Notes under the pieces: generated by a model
What the model saw: the letters and a program-made list of their open reading frames with translations, nothing else
Told to the model about the DNA's origin: nothing
Databases searched by the model: none
Assembly: GCF_006912135.1 (NCBI RefSeq)
Contig: NZ_VIRS01000022.1
Coordinates: 59,982 to 123,981 of the forward strand
Direction: 5' to 3'
Origin: Cryptosporangium phraense
GTDB taxonomy: Bacteria > Actinomycetota > Actinomycetes > Mycobacteriales > Cryptosporangiaceae
Length of the DNA: 64,000 bases
Position numbers and translations under genes: made by a program
Part shown: in pieces, positions 8,033-16,518 of the stretch
How positions within the stretch are numbered: position 1 is the first letter of the stretch
Layout: every line of letters starts with the position of its first letter

Positions 8033-9030
8033 GCGGGCACCTCCGACGCTGCGGGCACGGGCGGAAGGAACTCCTGAAAGGCCGGAGCCGGGAGACTCCG
8101 GAGCCAGTCCGCGTGCTGGGCGATACCGGCTCGCAGGTCGGTACGCGGCTGGTAACCGAGCAGCCGGCGGGCGGTGTCGAGGTCCGCGACCGTAATAGGG
8201 GCGTCTCCGGCCTGTTCGCCGCTCCGGTGCAGTGGCACATCGCGGCCAGTCACTTCTTCGACGAGGTGAAGTGCCTGACTGACCGAGACGCTCGTTCCTC
8301 CACCGACGTTGATCGCGACCGCCGTGGCGTCAGCGGTGGCGGCGGCGACCGTCGCGTCCACCACGTCGTCGACGTACGTGAACTCGCGGCGCTGCTGCCC
8401 GTCGCCGAACACCGTGTATGGGATGCCGGTGAGAGCGGCCATGATCATCCGGCTTATCGCCATGTCGGGTCGTTGACGTGGCCCGTAGACGGTGAAGTAC
8501 CGGAGCGCGACGGTGCTCAACCGGCTGTCGCCTCGGAGTGCGTGTGCGAAGCACAGTTGCTCGCCGGCCAGCTTGGTGACGCCGTACGGCGAGAGCGGCA
8601 GAGTCGCGTGAGCCTCGCGGCTGGGCGAAACAGCGTGCCCGTACACGCTGGAAGACGACGCGTAGACAAGGCGGCGGACTCCGGCTCGCGCGCAGGCGGC
8701 GAGCAAGGCATCGGTGACCAGCACGTTCACTCGGACGTAGTCGGGGAATCCGGTTCCCCAGGAGCGCCGGACACCGGGCACGGCTGCGAGATGGAACACG
8801 CAGTCGACGCCGTCGAGTAGTGCGTCCAAGTCGATCATGGCGAGGTCGGCCTGCACGGCGCGGTAGCGGTGGTGATTGACCGCAGCGGTCAGGTTGAACT
8901 GCGCACGGATGTCTCCGTGTACGGCGCGGAGGTCGACGCCGATCACCGCGAAGTCCGCGGCGAGAAGCCGATCGACCAAGTGCGAGCCGATGAATCCAGC
9001 AGCGCCAGTGACGACGACGGTCGGACTCAC
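8029..9030 (-). CDS. NAD-dependent epimerase/dehydratase (extended SDR)
   Basis: A 333-residue protein starting at the GTG at 9030 (GAGG eight bases upstream, GTGA overlap with the upstream gene). Motifs are VTGAAGFIGSHLVDRLL (NAD-binding), SSSSVYG, and the catalytic YGVTK (YxxxK). RYFTVYGPRQRPDMA and REFTYVDDVVDA match UDP-glucuronate/UDP-glucose epimerases. It most likely changes a nucleotide sugar, perhaps the donor for the glycosyltransferase downstream. The open frame continues upstream of 9030 but reads as low-complexity Arg-rich sequence, so the longer version is rejected. Confidence 0.85.
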   Translation of the reverse strand: MSPTVVVTGAAGFIGSHLVDRLLAADFAVIGVDLRAVHGDIRAQFNLTAAVNHHRYRAVQADLAMIDLDALLDGVDCVFHLAAVPGVRRSWGTGFPDYVRVNVLVTDALLAACARAGVRRLVYASSSSVYGHAVSPSREAHATLPLSPYGVTKLAGEQLCFAHALRGDSRLSTVALRYFTVYGPRQRPDMAISRMIMAALTGIPYTVFGDGQQRREFTYVDDVVDATVAAATADATAVAINVGGGTSVSVSQALHLVEEVTGRDVPLHRSGEQAGDAPITVADLDTARRLLGYQPRTDLRAGIAQHADWLRSLPAPAFQEFLPPVPAASEVPA

Positions 9031-9302
9031 GGCAGGCACCTCGCCGCCGCGATCGCAGCTCGGCGAGGTACCGCGGCGCGAGCGACGTATCGCAAGGTCG
9101 TGCTTCTGCGAGCTGGGAGTGGTGGCCCGCCGGTGTATGGCCGGTGCGGCTGGAACCAGGACTCCGGCTCCCAGGGAGCGCGTCCGTGCACGACCGCGGT
9201 AGCGCCGCCGACCTCGGTGTCTAGGGCGAACCCGGGGACGCGTTTGGGCAGTTGGGACGTCGAGCGGGAGGACAGCGCGGGGGCGAATTGCTGAGCGGTC
9301 AC
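9027..9302 (-). CDS. small unknown protein within the operon
   Basis: A 91-residue protein that I cannot assign. The GTG start at 9302 has GGAG five bases upstream, third positions are G/C-rich, and the stop overlaps the next gene as GTGA, so it is very likely translated. The middle reads HGRAPWEPESWFQPHRPYTGG and is rich in aromatic and Pro residues; the C-terminal third is basic. No cysteine pair, membrane segment or nucleotide motif is visible. Position between the NmrA-like gene (30-base gap) and the epimerase suggests a pathway-specific accessory protein. Confidence 0.55.
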   Translation of the reverse strand: MTAQQFAPALSSRSTSQLPKRVPGFALDTEVGGATAVVHGRAPWEPESWFQPHRPYTGGPPLPARRSTTLRYVARAAVPRRAAIAAARCLP

Positions 9303-9332
9303 GGGAACTCCAGGTCGTTGAGAAGGGTGCCG

Positions 9333-10217
9333 TCAGAACCAGTGGGCGGTCGGCACCTGCGAGTGAGGGCAGGCGGCTCGCCCTGCGGCGGCGAAGCAAC
9401 AGGCGTGCGCAGCGGCCCACTGGGCTGCGGTCTCTGGCTGCCTGCCGAGCTGCACAGTCAGGGCTTCGCTGGGCGGAGGTTCATCTGCGGTGTCCCATCG
9501 GCGCCAAGCGGCGTCAGCTGCCCTGGCGGAGAGTCCTGCATCGGTCAGCGAGGCAACGAACCGCGGTCGGCATTGAGGGCGGTAGCTGATTCGTGTTCCG
9601 GTGGCCGCCGACAGCATGTCCGCCCACTCGGCACACGTCAGACGCTCCGTGGCCGTCCAGTACCGCACAAGGTGATCCGACGGCGGCTCGCTTAGTAGCG
9701 CAGCGACCGCTTCGCCTACGTCTCCGCTGGTGACGTAAGCGAACGGAACCTCCGGATCGATCGGAAGTCGGAGCTCGCCGCCGTTGGCGATCGCGGGAGC
9801 CTGGCGAAGGACCTGGTCGAGGACGATCGGGAGACGGACGACGCTCGCCTGGCACCCCGCGTCGCGCAGCAACGCCTCGGCCTCCGCCGTACACGTGTCG
9901 CTGACTTGCGGTTCGACGTCGAGGATCAGCGCGTACGTCCTGCGGGCTGCGTGGTGGACAGCGCGCATGACGTCGGCGTCTGCATAGGCCGAGGGAAACA
10001 GCACCAGGCTGTCGCAACTATCGAGGGCCTTCTGCAGCGAGTCGGGCTCGCTCGGCCTCCAGCGGACGACGTCGACGCCGGTGGTCACGCCGCTCGTATC
10101 GGCCGTATCGGGAACGCCGAGCCGAATGCTGTGCCCGGCACGCCCGATGGCCTGAATGCTGGTCTGGGCGATCAGGGGGACCTGGTCGTCCGGAGCCACG
10201 AGGCAGACGGGGCTCAC
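9333..10217 (-). CDS. NmrA-like/atypical SDR protein
   Basis: About 294 residues from the GTG at 10217, whose GTGA overlaps the stop of the DUF574 methyltransferase gene. The start reads MSPVCLVAPDDQVPLIA and lacks a normal GxxGxxG, but later segments (VTSGDVGEAVAALLSE and TCAEWADMLSAATG) match the C-terminal half of NmrA-type proteins. It may bind NAD(P) weakly or have lost binding and act as a regulatory or accessory subunit. Longer in-frame starts overlap the methyltransferase gene and are low-complexity, so they were discarded. Confidence 0.6.
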   Translation of the reverse strand: MSPVCLVAPDDQVPLIAQTSIQAIGRAGHSIRLGVPDTADTSGVTTGVDVVRWRPSEPDSLQKALDSCDSLVLFPSAYADADVMRAVHHAARRTYALILDVEPQVSDTCTAEAEALLRDAGCQASVVRLPIVLDQVLRQAPAIANGGELRLPIDPEVPFAYVTSGDVGEAVAALLSEPPSDHLVRYWTATERLTCAEWADMLSAATGTRISYRPQCRPRFVASLTDAGLSARAADAAWRRWDTADEPPPSEALTVQLGRQPETAAQWAAAHACCFAAAGRAACPHSQVPTAHWF

Positions 10218-11080
10218 TGCGAGTTCCGATCGTCGAGGCAGGCCACCGCGCCGAGGAGGTGGCAGGCGGCCGGGTCCGGTTCGACCAAGTCGTCGGCCCA
10301 TCGCCATTCGCCGACCGGCACGACGGTCGTTGGCTCGTCGTCGGCCGGCGCCAGCAGATTCCAGCCGTCCAGCAGTGCGGTGATCTCCTCCAGGGTCCGC
10401 AGCGTGAGCGGCGCCCCGACGCGCTCGTACAGCTCCGCGATGTTGATGTACTGCCCGACGCCCAGGTGATCCCAGGTTCCGTGCGAGAGGACGAGATGGC
10501 TCCCGGGTGCCAGGGCCGCTCGGTAGGCGCGGAGGAGTTCGCCGGGCTCGTGAACGTCGGAGACGTAGTGCAGGACGGCCGTTGCGACCAATCCGATCGG
10601 CTCGCTCAGGTCCAGCAGATCGGCGACCTCGGCGCTGGCCAGGACCTCCGCCGGATTGCGAATGTCCGCGTGCACGACGCGAACGTGGACGGCGTCTCCC
10701 AGCGTCTGCTGCCACGCCGCCACAACCACCGGATCGTGATCGACGTAGACGACCCGCGTCGAAGGCGTGTCTCGTTGAGCCAGGTCGTGGAGGTTCCCCG
10801 CAGTCGGCAGCCCGGCGCCCAGATCGAGGAACTGGCGGACACCCGCACTCGTCAGATGGCAAATTGCCCTCGCTACGAAGGCGCGGTTGGCGTAGGCATC
10901 GGCGGCTATGCCCGGGGCGATGTTCAACAGATGCGAAGCGGCCCGGCGGTCGGCGGCGAAATTCGCTGAGTCCCCGAGCAGGCAGCTGTAGATTCGCGCG
11001 GCATTCGGTCGATCGGTGTCCTGGTCACCCGCCGCAGAAGCGGCAGAACTCGTGAGCGGCGATCTGGTGGACGGCGTCAT
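10214..11080 (-). CDS. DUF574 (PF04672-type) S-adenosyl methyltransferase
   Basis: A 288-residue actinobacterial methyltransferase. FLDLGAGLPTAGNLHDLAQ is the motif I typical of this family, followed by VVYVDHDPVVVAAW and the N-terminal NAARIYSCLLGDSANFAADR block. I chose the ATG at 11080, which has GGAG nine bases upstream; an ATG 42 bases further up lacks this. It is the first gene of the operon, facing the XRE regulator across a 231-base divergent region. Members of the family are often found beside XRE regulators in actinomycetes; substrates are mostly unknown. Confidence 0.8.
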   Translation of the reverse strand: MTPSTRSPLTSSAASAAGDQDTDRPNAARIYSCLLGDSANFAADRRAASHLLNIAPGIAADAYANRAFVARAICHLTSAGVRQFLDLGAGLPTAGNLHDLAQRDTPSTRVVYVDHDPVVVAAWQQTLGDAVHVRVVHADIRNPAEVLASAEVADLLDLSEPIGLVATAVLHYVSDVHEPGELLRAYRAALAPGSHLVLSHGTWDHLGVGQYINIAELYERVGAPLTLRTLEEITALLDGWNLLAPADDEPTTVVPVGEWRWADDLVEPDPAACHLLGAVACLDDRNSQ

Positions 11081-11263
11081 CAGCGAGGTCTCCGGTCGTC
11101 GGTTCGCATCCGGGCAGGGCACTACCTGGCGCTCAACGACGTCTCTCGTTGGGTGGCAGGTGGACTACGGTGGGTTGCGGAAGGGCGGTCGGACCATCCG
11201 GTTCGGGAAAGCAATTCGTCCGGCGTGGAAACGAGAATGACCCGCGGCAGGAAGGTGCCGCCT

Positions 11264-11297
11264 GTTGCGGCGTTGCCGCAACGAACGTTGCGGCAAC
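11264..11297 (+). promoter_or_regulatory. Nested palindromes in the leader of the XRE regulator (probable operator)
   Basis: Three copies of a GTTGCGGC half-site lie just upstream of the regulator's ribosome-binding site (GGGAGG at 11301). Bases 11272-11283 and 11286-11297 are a perfect 12-base inverted repeat with an AA centre, and 11264-11271 pairs with 11275-11282 as a second, overlapping 8-base inverted repeat. The arrangement suits cooperative binding by a dimeric HTH protein and autoregulation, and may also control the divergent operon. The rest of the 11081-11311 divergent region shows no clear -35/-10 pair. Confidence 0.6.
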
Positions 11298-11311
11298 CGA
11301 GGGAGGTCTCC

Positions 11312-12685
11312 GTGGTGAGCTCGGAGGAGTTGCGCGCGGCGCGGGAGCAACAACGACTCACGCTCGGGCAATTCGCCGATCTAACCGGTCGCGATAAAGG
11401 ACACCTGAGCCGTGTCGAACGCGGCGAACGCGCGATAACGCCGGCGCTGGTGCGGGACTACGAGCGTGTGCTCAACACGTCCTTCGCGCCCAGCATCGTG
11501 GCGATGCCTGATGGCCCGGTTCGAGCCGTGGGAGTACCCGATCGCACTCTTTCGACTGGCGAAGCGGTCTCTGCCCTGATCGACTGGAGCGCGGAGACCG
11601 ATCGAGACACACCAGGCCAGGCCGCGGCCGTCAGTGATCTGGCCGAGGCTGTCGCCGAGTGGGCAACGAGGACGAGTGGCACAGTGAACCGCCGTGAGCT
11701 GCTAACCAGGTTGAGCACCGTGTTTGCCGTCGCCGCCGCGTCGCCGATGCTCACGCAACGAGTGCTCGATCTCGCGAGCAGCGCGAGCACGGATACCGGC
11801 GCTCGGCATCCGGCCGGCGTCGCGTTGATCGCCGACAACCTCATGCGCTGTCGGCAGCAGGCAGACGTCCTCGGCCCGTCCGCCTCGTTGCCCGCCGTGG
11901 CCGCACAGCAGCAAATCCTCTCCGAGTTCCTGTCCGCGTCCGGCGCGGACAACTCGACGCTCGCGGTGTTCGCCGAAGCCAACCAGCTGATGGGCTGGCT
12001 GCTGTTCAACCTCGGCGACTACCGCTCCGCCCAGCACTACTACGAAGAAGCGCGAGCCGCCGCGCACGAAGCCCACGACATGGAGCTGGTCACCTACGTC
12101 CTCTGCGCCATGAGCCACCTTGCGACCTGGCAGGGACGGCCGCGCGTCGGAATCGACCACGCGGTGGCCGCCGCCCAGTGGGCGTCACGGACGAGCAGCG
12201 CCCCTGCCCGGGGCTACGCGGCCGATGTCATGGTCCGCGCGTTCGTCGCAGACCGCGACGCGTCCTCGGCCCGCCGCGCCCTCGACCAGGAGCACACCGC
12301 GCTTGCCTCAATCAGCGCGGATCAGCCGCCCACTCGCTGGTGGTACTTCTACGACGAGTCCTTCGCACTCGGCACCGAGACCGAATACGCACTCGGCTTC
12401 GGGTTCACCGAGCAGGCCGACCGCGCGGCGAAGAAGACGCTGCGCCTGGCCGACCCCTCCAACGTGCACAACTACGCGTTCTCGCTGCTGCTGCAGAGCG
12501 AGGTGCTGATCCAGGCGGGCGAGATCGCCGGCGCGGCACAGCTGATCGGCGACGTGGCCGGCTTCGGCCCATCCTCCCCACGAGCGCAGCAGCGGATCAG
12601 TGGGCTACGAAAGTCGCTGGCACCGTGGGCCGACCACTCGTCCGTCCGGGAGTTGGACGAGCGCCTGCGAACTACCGCTCCTTGA
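11312..12685 (+). CDS. XRE-family regulator with TPR-like C-terminal domain
   Basis: A 457-residue protein beginning at the GTG at 11312, just after GGGAGG. The N-terminal HTH runs through LTLGQFADLTGRDKG and HLSRVERGERAITPALV. A middle segment (NRRELLTRLSTVFAVAAAS) links to a helical, TPR-like region with FNLGDYRSAQHYYEEARAAA and repeated Ala-rich helices to the end. Regulators of this build control antibiotic and development genes in actinomycetes. The divergent position opposite the twelve-gene operon makes it the likely pathway-specific regulator. The longer frame from 11153 would translate the operator and is unlikely. Confidence 0.75.
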   Translation: MVSSEELRAAREQQRLTLGQFADLTGRDKGHLSRVERGERAITPALVRDYERVLNTSFAPSIVAMPDGPVRAVGVPDRTLSTGEAVSALIDWSAETDRDTPGQAAAVSDLAEAVAEWATRTSGTVNRRELLTRLSTVFAVAAASPMLTQRVLDLASSASTDTGARHPAGVALIADNLMRCRQQADVLGPSASLPAVAAQQQILSEFLSASGADNSTLAVFAEANQLMGWLLFNLGDYRSAQHYYEEARAAAHEAHDMELVTYVLCAMSHLATWQGRPRVGIDHAVAAAQWASRTSSAPARGYAADVMVRAFVADRDASSARRALDQEHTALASISADQPPTRWWYFYDESFALGTETEYALGFGFTEQADRAAKKTLRLADPSNVHNYAFSLLLQSEVLIQAGEIAGAAQLIGDVAGFGPSSPRAQQRISGLRKSLAPWADHSSVRELDERLRTTAP

Positions 12686-13214
12686 CGAAGAGGACGTAGC
12701 CAGCGAAGTAGTCGTTCGGGCCGCCGGGGACCGTGCCCGCCCGCGTCCAGCCCCAACGCGGGTAGACCTCTTGCGATGGGGAGTCAGCGCCGGTCGCCAG
12801 GGTGGCGCGAGGCTCGGGCCGGGCCGCGAGGAACGCGTCGTGTAGCCGCCTGCCGATGCCTTGCTGCTGGACGGCGCGGCGGATCTCAATCTCGGAGAGG
12901 ACGACGGTCCGCGTTCCGTCCTCGTCGGCGAACCCTACGACCGGCTCCGGGACCAGGCCGTCCCACCACTTCGTGTCCGGACGCAGCGGATAGCCGAACG
13001 CGAACCCGACGAGCGCGCCGTTCGCTTCGACGGTGAACAGCTCGAACCCCGGGTCGGTCGAGGCGCGCTCCATCCGGCGTCTGAAGCCGTCGACCTTCTC
13101 TCCGGGCTCGACGCCGTACGCGTCGGCGTAGACGTCACAGAGTTGATCGATGAGGGTAGGTACAGCTGACGCGTCGTGGCGATGGACATCGATGGCGAAC
13201 TCGCTTCCAGCCAT
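12672..13214 (-). CDS. GNAT-family N-acetyltransferase
   Basis: A 180-residue protein with GNAT features: a central beta-4 region LSEIEIRRAVQQQGIGRRLHDAF, where QQQGIG is the acetyl-CoA pyrophosphate loop (Q/RxxGxG/A), and a C-terminal YPRWGWTRAGTVPG segment. It is convergent with the XRE regulator and overlaps its 3' end by 14 bases. It may acetylate a small molecule, possibly as resistance linked to the neighbouring cluster, or be unrelated. The 220 bases to the next gene show nothing definite. Confidence 0.75.
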   Translation of the reverse strand: MAGSEFAIDVHRHDASAVPTLIDQLCDVYADAYGVEPGEKVDGFRRRMERASTDPGFELFTVEANGALVGFAFGYPLRPDTKWWDGLVPEPVVGFADEDGTRTVVLSEIEIRRAVQQQGIGRRLHDAFLAARPEPRATLATGADSPSQEVYPRWGWTRAGTVPGGPNDYFAGYVLFVKER

Positions 13215-13437
13215 ATAGCGACCCTACGACTCCGAGCGACTCCGCTTCAGAGCAAGTTCCGTAGCGCTGACCTGGGCCCTGTCCCCGAGGCCAAGGTCAT
13301 CCCGGCTTCGACGAATCGCATCAGCATGACCTACGGCAGTAGGTCGGCCACCGATCCACTGGTGCGGCGCAACTTTGGGATTGGCCTGCAGGGTTCTGCG
13401 CTGAACCTCCAGACTTGCGCCCACTGAAAGTGCGTCG

Positions 13438-16400
13438 TCAGTCGACGAGGTAGTGGGCTTCGATGTAGGCGACAGTGGAGTCATACGGTTCGCCGACCGG
13501 TTTGAGTGCGTAACGGCGGAAGACCGCCGCGGTCGCGCGGCGGACACCTCGGTTGCGGGCATCAGCGTTGTCCCATGACTGCGCAAGGGCTCGCTTGACG
13601 ACCTGATCGATTTCCTCGGCCAGCCGACGCTCCGTGACCGTAAGGCCGGGCGGCGCGTGGTCGTGGATGATCCGCGAGAGGACGCCGATGTGGTCGTCGT
13701 CGAGCACGATGACCGCTTCGTCGGGGTGCTTCTCGGCGTCAACGATGGCGCGGGCGACCCGGAGTGCTTCGGCGAGGAAGTCCAGGGCATCCTGGGCGTT
13801 CTGGATGATCCGGTCGCGGAGTTGCCGGATTCGATCGGCGAGGGCGGTGTACTTGGCCGACGCCGGCTCGACGCCCCGATCCAGCGCGGCTTTGATCTGA
13901 TCGAGGATCTCCGCTGCGGTCGGAGGCTTCGGATCATTACCGTCATCTGTGCCGGGTTTGGGGCGGACGAGGGTCATAAGTTCCTTGAGGATACCGATGC
14001 CCTGTGCGTCCAGAACGAGGGCTTCCTCCTGGGAGGCGAGAACGGTGAACGAGTGGACGTGGGCGTTGATGATTTCCAGCACCATCGGCCCGAGTTCACC
14101 CAACCGTTCCTTGCGCTCCTCGTCCGTAGATTTCTTGAAGAGGGTCGTGTAAGCGGACCCGAACAGCGCGAATCCGTCCCGGAACTTGGCAACCCGCTTG
14201 TCAGTGCTAATCAGCGGGTAGAGGCGAGCCAGGAGTCGGTAGTCCCTGCTGAAGGCCACAGCGACTTCAGGGTCAGCGTCCAGGAACGCATTGATTGCAC
14301 GCACAGAGGCGTACCCGTGAACGGTGAGGTCCAGATCCTCGACGTCCACGAGAAGGTCTTCGACCCTGGCGAAGGTGGCGCGGAACTCGGCGATCAGGTC
14401 GGTCAGGTCGGTAACGAACCCGCCGCCCTTGCTGCCGCTGGCGGCGGTGGGGTCGACGACGGCGCGCTGGACTTCTTCGGCCAGGCCGATAAAGTCGACG
14501 ATGACGCCGGAGGTCTTCACGAACCCCTGGGGAGAGACCCAGGTGCGATTCGGGCGAGTGATGGTCTGGAACAGGTTGTGGGCCTTGAGCGGCTTGTCCA
14601 GGTACAGGACACCTTCGTTAGGGGCGTCGAACCCTGTCATCAGTTTTGCGGTCACCACCAGGAAGCACAGCGGGTCGTCCGGGGTGAGGAATCGCCGCTT
14701 CTGTTCCTCCTCGTCGGTCTCCGAGAGCCGGAACGGCTTCATGGCGGGGTCTTCGTCTTTGGAGTCGGAGACCGAGATGTTGACCTCGGCGGTGATCAGG
14801 TCGTGTTTCCCCACCTCGGCGAGTACCTGTGATGCCTCGGCGCCGACGAGCAGTTCGTTGATCTTGTCCGTGTAGGTGACGGCCAGTTCGCGGTTGTAGG
14901 TGACAACCTGAGCTTTGAGGCCATTGCGGTAAGCGCTGGCCAGGTAGTGGTCGACGATGTCCCGGCAGACCGCCTCTACACGGTCAGGGTTCGCGAACAC
15001 CGAGGTGAGACGGCCGAATTTCCGCGACAGCGCTTCGCGGTCGGGGTCGTCGAGGTCGAAAGTATCGGCGAACTGGTCGAATTCGGCCTGCAACAGCAGG
15101 TCGTTCATGTCGAAGGAGACCGGGTGCGGGTCCAGCATGACCGGGACAGTCGCCTCGTCCTGCAGGGATCGGGTCACCGAGTATCGGTGCAGCACCCTGC
15201 CTGGGTCGGCCTCGTCACCAAAGAGCGCGAACGTGTCGGTCGCCAGGGTCCGGACTGGAGTTCCCGTCATGCCGAAGAACTTCGCGTTCGGCAACGCCGC
15301 GCGCATCTGCCCGGCCAGGGACGTCTTCCGCACCGACTGCGTGCGATGCGCTTCGTCGACGAGCACGATGACGTTGTCCCGCGTCGAGAGGTTCGCGCCG
15401 GCGTCGGCGAACTTATGGATCGTCGTCGAGATGACCCCGCGTACATCGTTCGCCAGCAACGTCCGCAACTCGTGACTGGTCGCGGGCTCGTAGAAGTGCG
15501 CGTGCCCCATCGCGGAGGTGAACACCCCGGAGGTCTGTCGGACCAGTTGGGTGCGGTCGGACAGCAAGATGATGGTGGGCGACTCGGTTCGCGTGTCGGC
15601 GAGCAGCATCGAGGCGGCGAAGACCATCAACAGCGTCTTCCCGGAACCCTGGTGGTGCCAGATCAGGCCCCTCGATCCACCCGCGAGGATCCGCTGATGA
15701 ATTAGGTGTGCGCCCTCCATCTGCGGGTAGCGAGGCAGGTACTTCTGGTCCGCCCCACCGCCGGAGGTGTCGAAGAGGGCGAAGTTCGCAAGCATGTCCA
15801 GGACGGTCGCCGGGTTGAGCAGCAGTTCCGTGGAGCGCTGCACATCGGCCTGACCAGCGAGGGTTTCGTCGTCGGCGGTGGATCGAAAAGGCTGCCACAG
15901 GTTCGTGGGTGCACCGGCGGGGCCGAAGCGCAACTTCAGCCCGTCCGAGGCTATGGCGAAGACATTCGGGGCGAAGAACCACGGGTACTCGGTGACATAG
16001 ACGTCATTGATCTCGTGGACAGCATCGATCCAACCGGTCTTCGCCGTGGGTGACTTCACTTCCACCACGACCAGCGGCAGTCCGTTGACCCAGTACACGA
16101 GGTCGAACCGGCGGGACGTCTTGCCCGGCACCGTGATCGTCACCTCGTCTGACACGACCAGAGTGTTGGCGGGCGGGTTCTCAAAGTCGATGACCTTCAG
16201 GGCATGCCACACTCCATCGGCGTCCCGGAACTCCTTCCGCCCACGCAGAATGAGTAGGACTTGCTCATTGGCCCGTACCAATCCACCCTCGACCGCGCTG
16301 ACCGTGGCGACGATCTGCGCGACTACATCATCCACATCGTATCCATCGATCACGCGCGGATTGAGCCGGACTACGGCGTCCCGCAGGTGGTTGTTTAGCA

Positions 16401-16515
16401 CGGTTTGCGTCGTCGACCGCGGCAGGTCCCATCCAGCCGTGAAGCGCCAGCCCATAGGGAGGGACCACTGAATCATCAAATTTTGGAATTCGCGTTCCCG
16501 GATTCCTTTCGCCAC
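13438..16515 (-). CDS. hsdR: type I restriction endonuclease subunit R (HsdR)
   Basis: A 1025-residue protein, normal for HsdR. An N-terminal PD-(D/E)xK nuclease is visible as FDLVYWVNG then LVVVEVKSP. The SF2 translocase follows: Walker A HHQGSGKTLLM, VDEAHRTQ (DEAH) and MTGTPV (motif III), with later motifs around VVTAKLMTGFDAP. A helical C-terminal region would bind the methyltransferase. It starts at a GTG three bases after hsdS, so the three hsd genes form one operon. The enzyme cuts unmethylated foreign DNA after ATP-driven translocation. All key motifs are intact. Confidence 0.93.
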   Translation of the reverse strand: MAKGIREREFQNLMIQWSLPMGWRFTAGWDLPRSTTQTVLNNHLRDAVVRLNPRVIDGYDVDDVVAQIVATVSAVEGGLVRANEQVLLILRGRKEFRDADGVWHALKVIDFENPPANTLVVSDEVTITVPGKTSRRFDLVYWVNGLPLVVVEVKSPTAKTGWIDAVHEINDVYVTEYPWFFAPNVFAIASDGLKLRFGPAGAPTNLWQPFRSTADDETLAGQADVQRSTELLLNPATVLDMLANFALFDTSGGGADQKYLPRYPQMEGAHLIHQRILAGGSRGLIWHHQGSGKTLLMVFAASMLLADTRTESPTIILLSDRTQLVRQTSGVFTSAMGHAHFYEPATSHELRTLLANDVRGVISTTIHKFADAGANLSTRDNVIVLVDEAHRTQSVRKTSLAGQMRAALPNAKFFGMTGTPVRTLATDTFALFGDEADPGRVLHRYSVTRSLQDEATVPVMLDPHPVSFDMNDLLLQAEFDQFADTFDLDDPDREALSRKFGRLTSVFANPDRVEAVCRDIVDHYLASAYRNGLKAQVVTYNRELAVTYTDKINELLVGAEASQVLAEVGKHDLITAEVNISVSDSKDEDPAMKPFRLSETDEEEQKRRFLTPDDPLCFLVVTAKLMTGFDAPNEGVLYLDKPLKAHNLFQTITRPNRTWVSPQGFVKTSGVIVDFIGLAEEVQRAVVDPTAASGSKGGGFVTDLTDLIAEFRATFARVEDLLVDVEDLDLTVHGYASVRAINAFLDADPEVAVAFSRDYRLLARLYPLISTDKRVAKFRDGFALFGSAYTTLFKKSTDEERKERLGELGPMVLEIINAHVHSFTVLASQEEALVLDAQGIGILKELMTLVRPKPGTDDGNDPKPPTAAEILDQIKAALDRGVEPASAKYTALADRIRQLRDRIIQNAQDALDFLAEALRVARAIVDAEKHPDEAVIVLDDDHIGVLSRIIHDHAPPGLTVTERRLAEEIDQVVKRALAQSWDNADARNRGVRRATAAVFRRYALKPVGEPYDSTVAYIEAHYLVD

Positions 16516-16518
16516 GGC

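Noticed and set aside
8029..9420. 463-residue version of the epimerase
   Set aside because: The first 130 residues are Arg-rich low-complexity sequence and overlap another good gene; the GTG at 9030 has a ribosome-binding site.
9333..10862. 509-residue version of the NmrA-like protein
   Set aside because: The N-terminal 215 residues are antisense-like filler over the DUF574 methyltransferase gene; the GTGA overlap fixes the shorter start.
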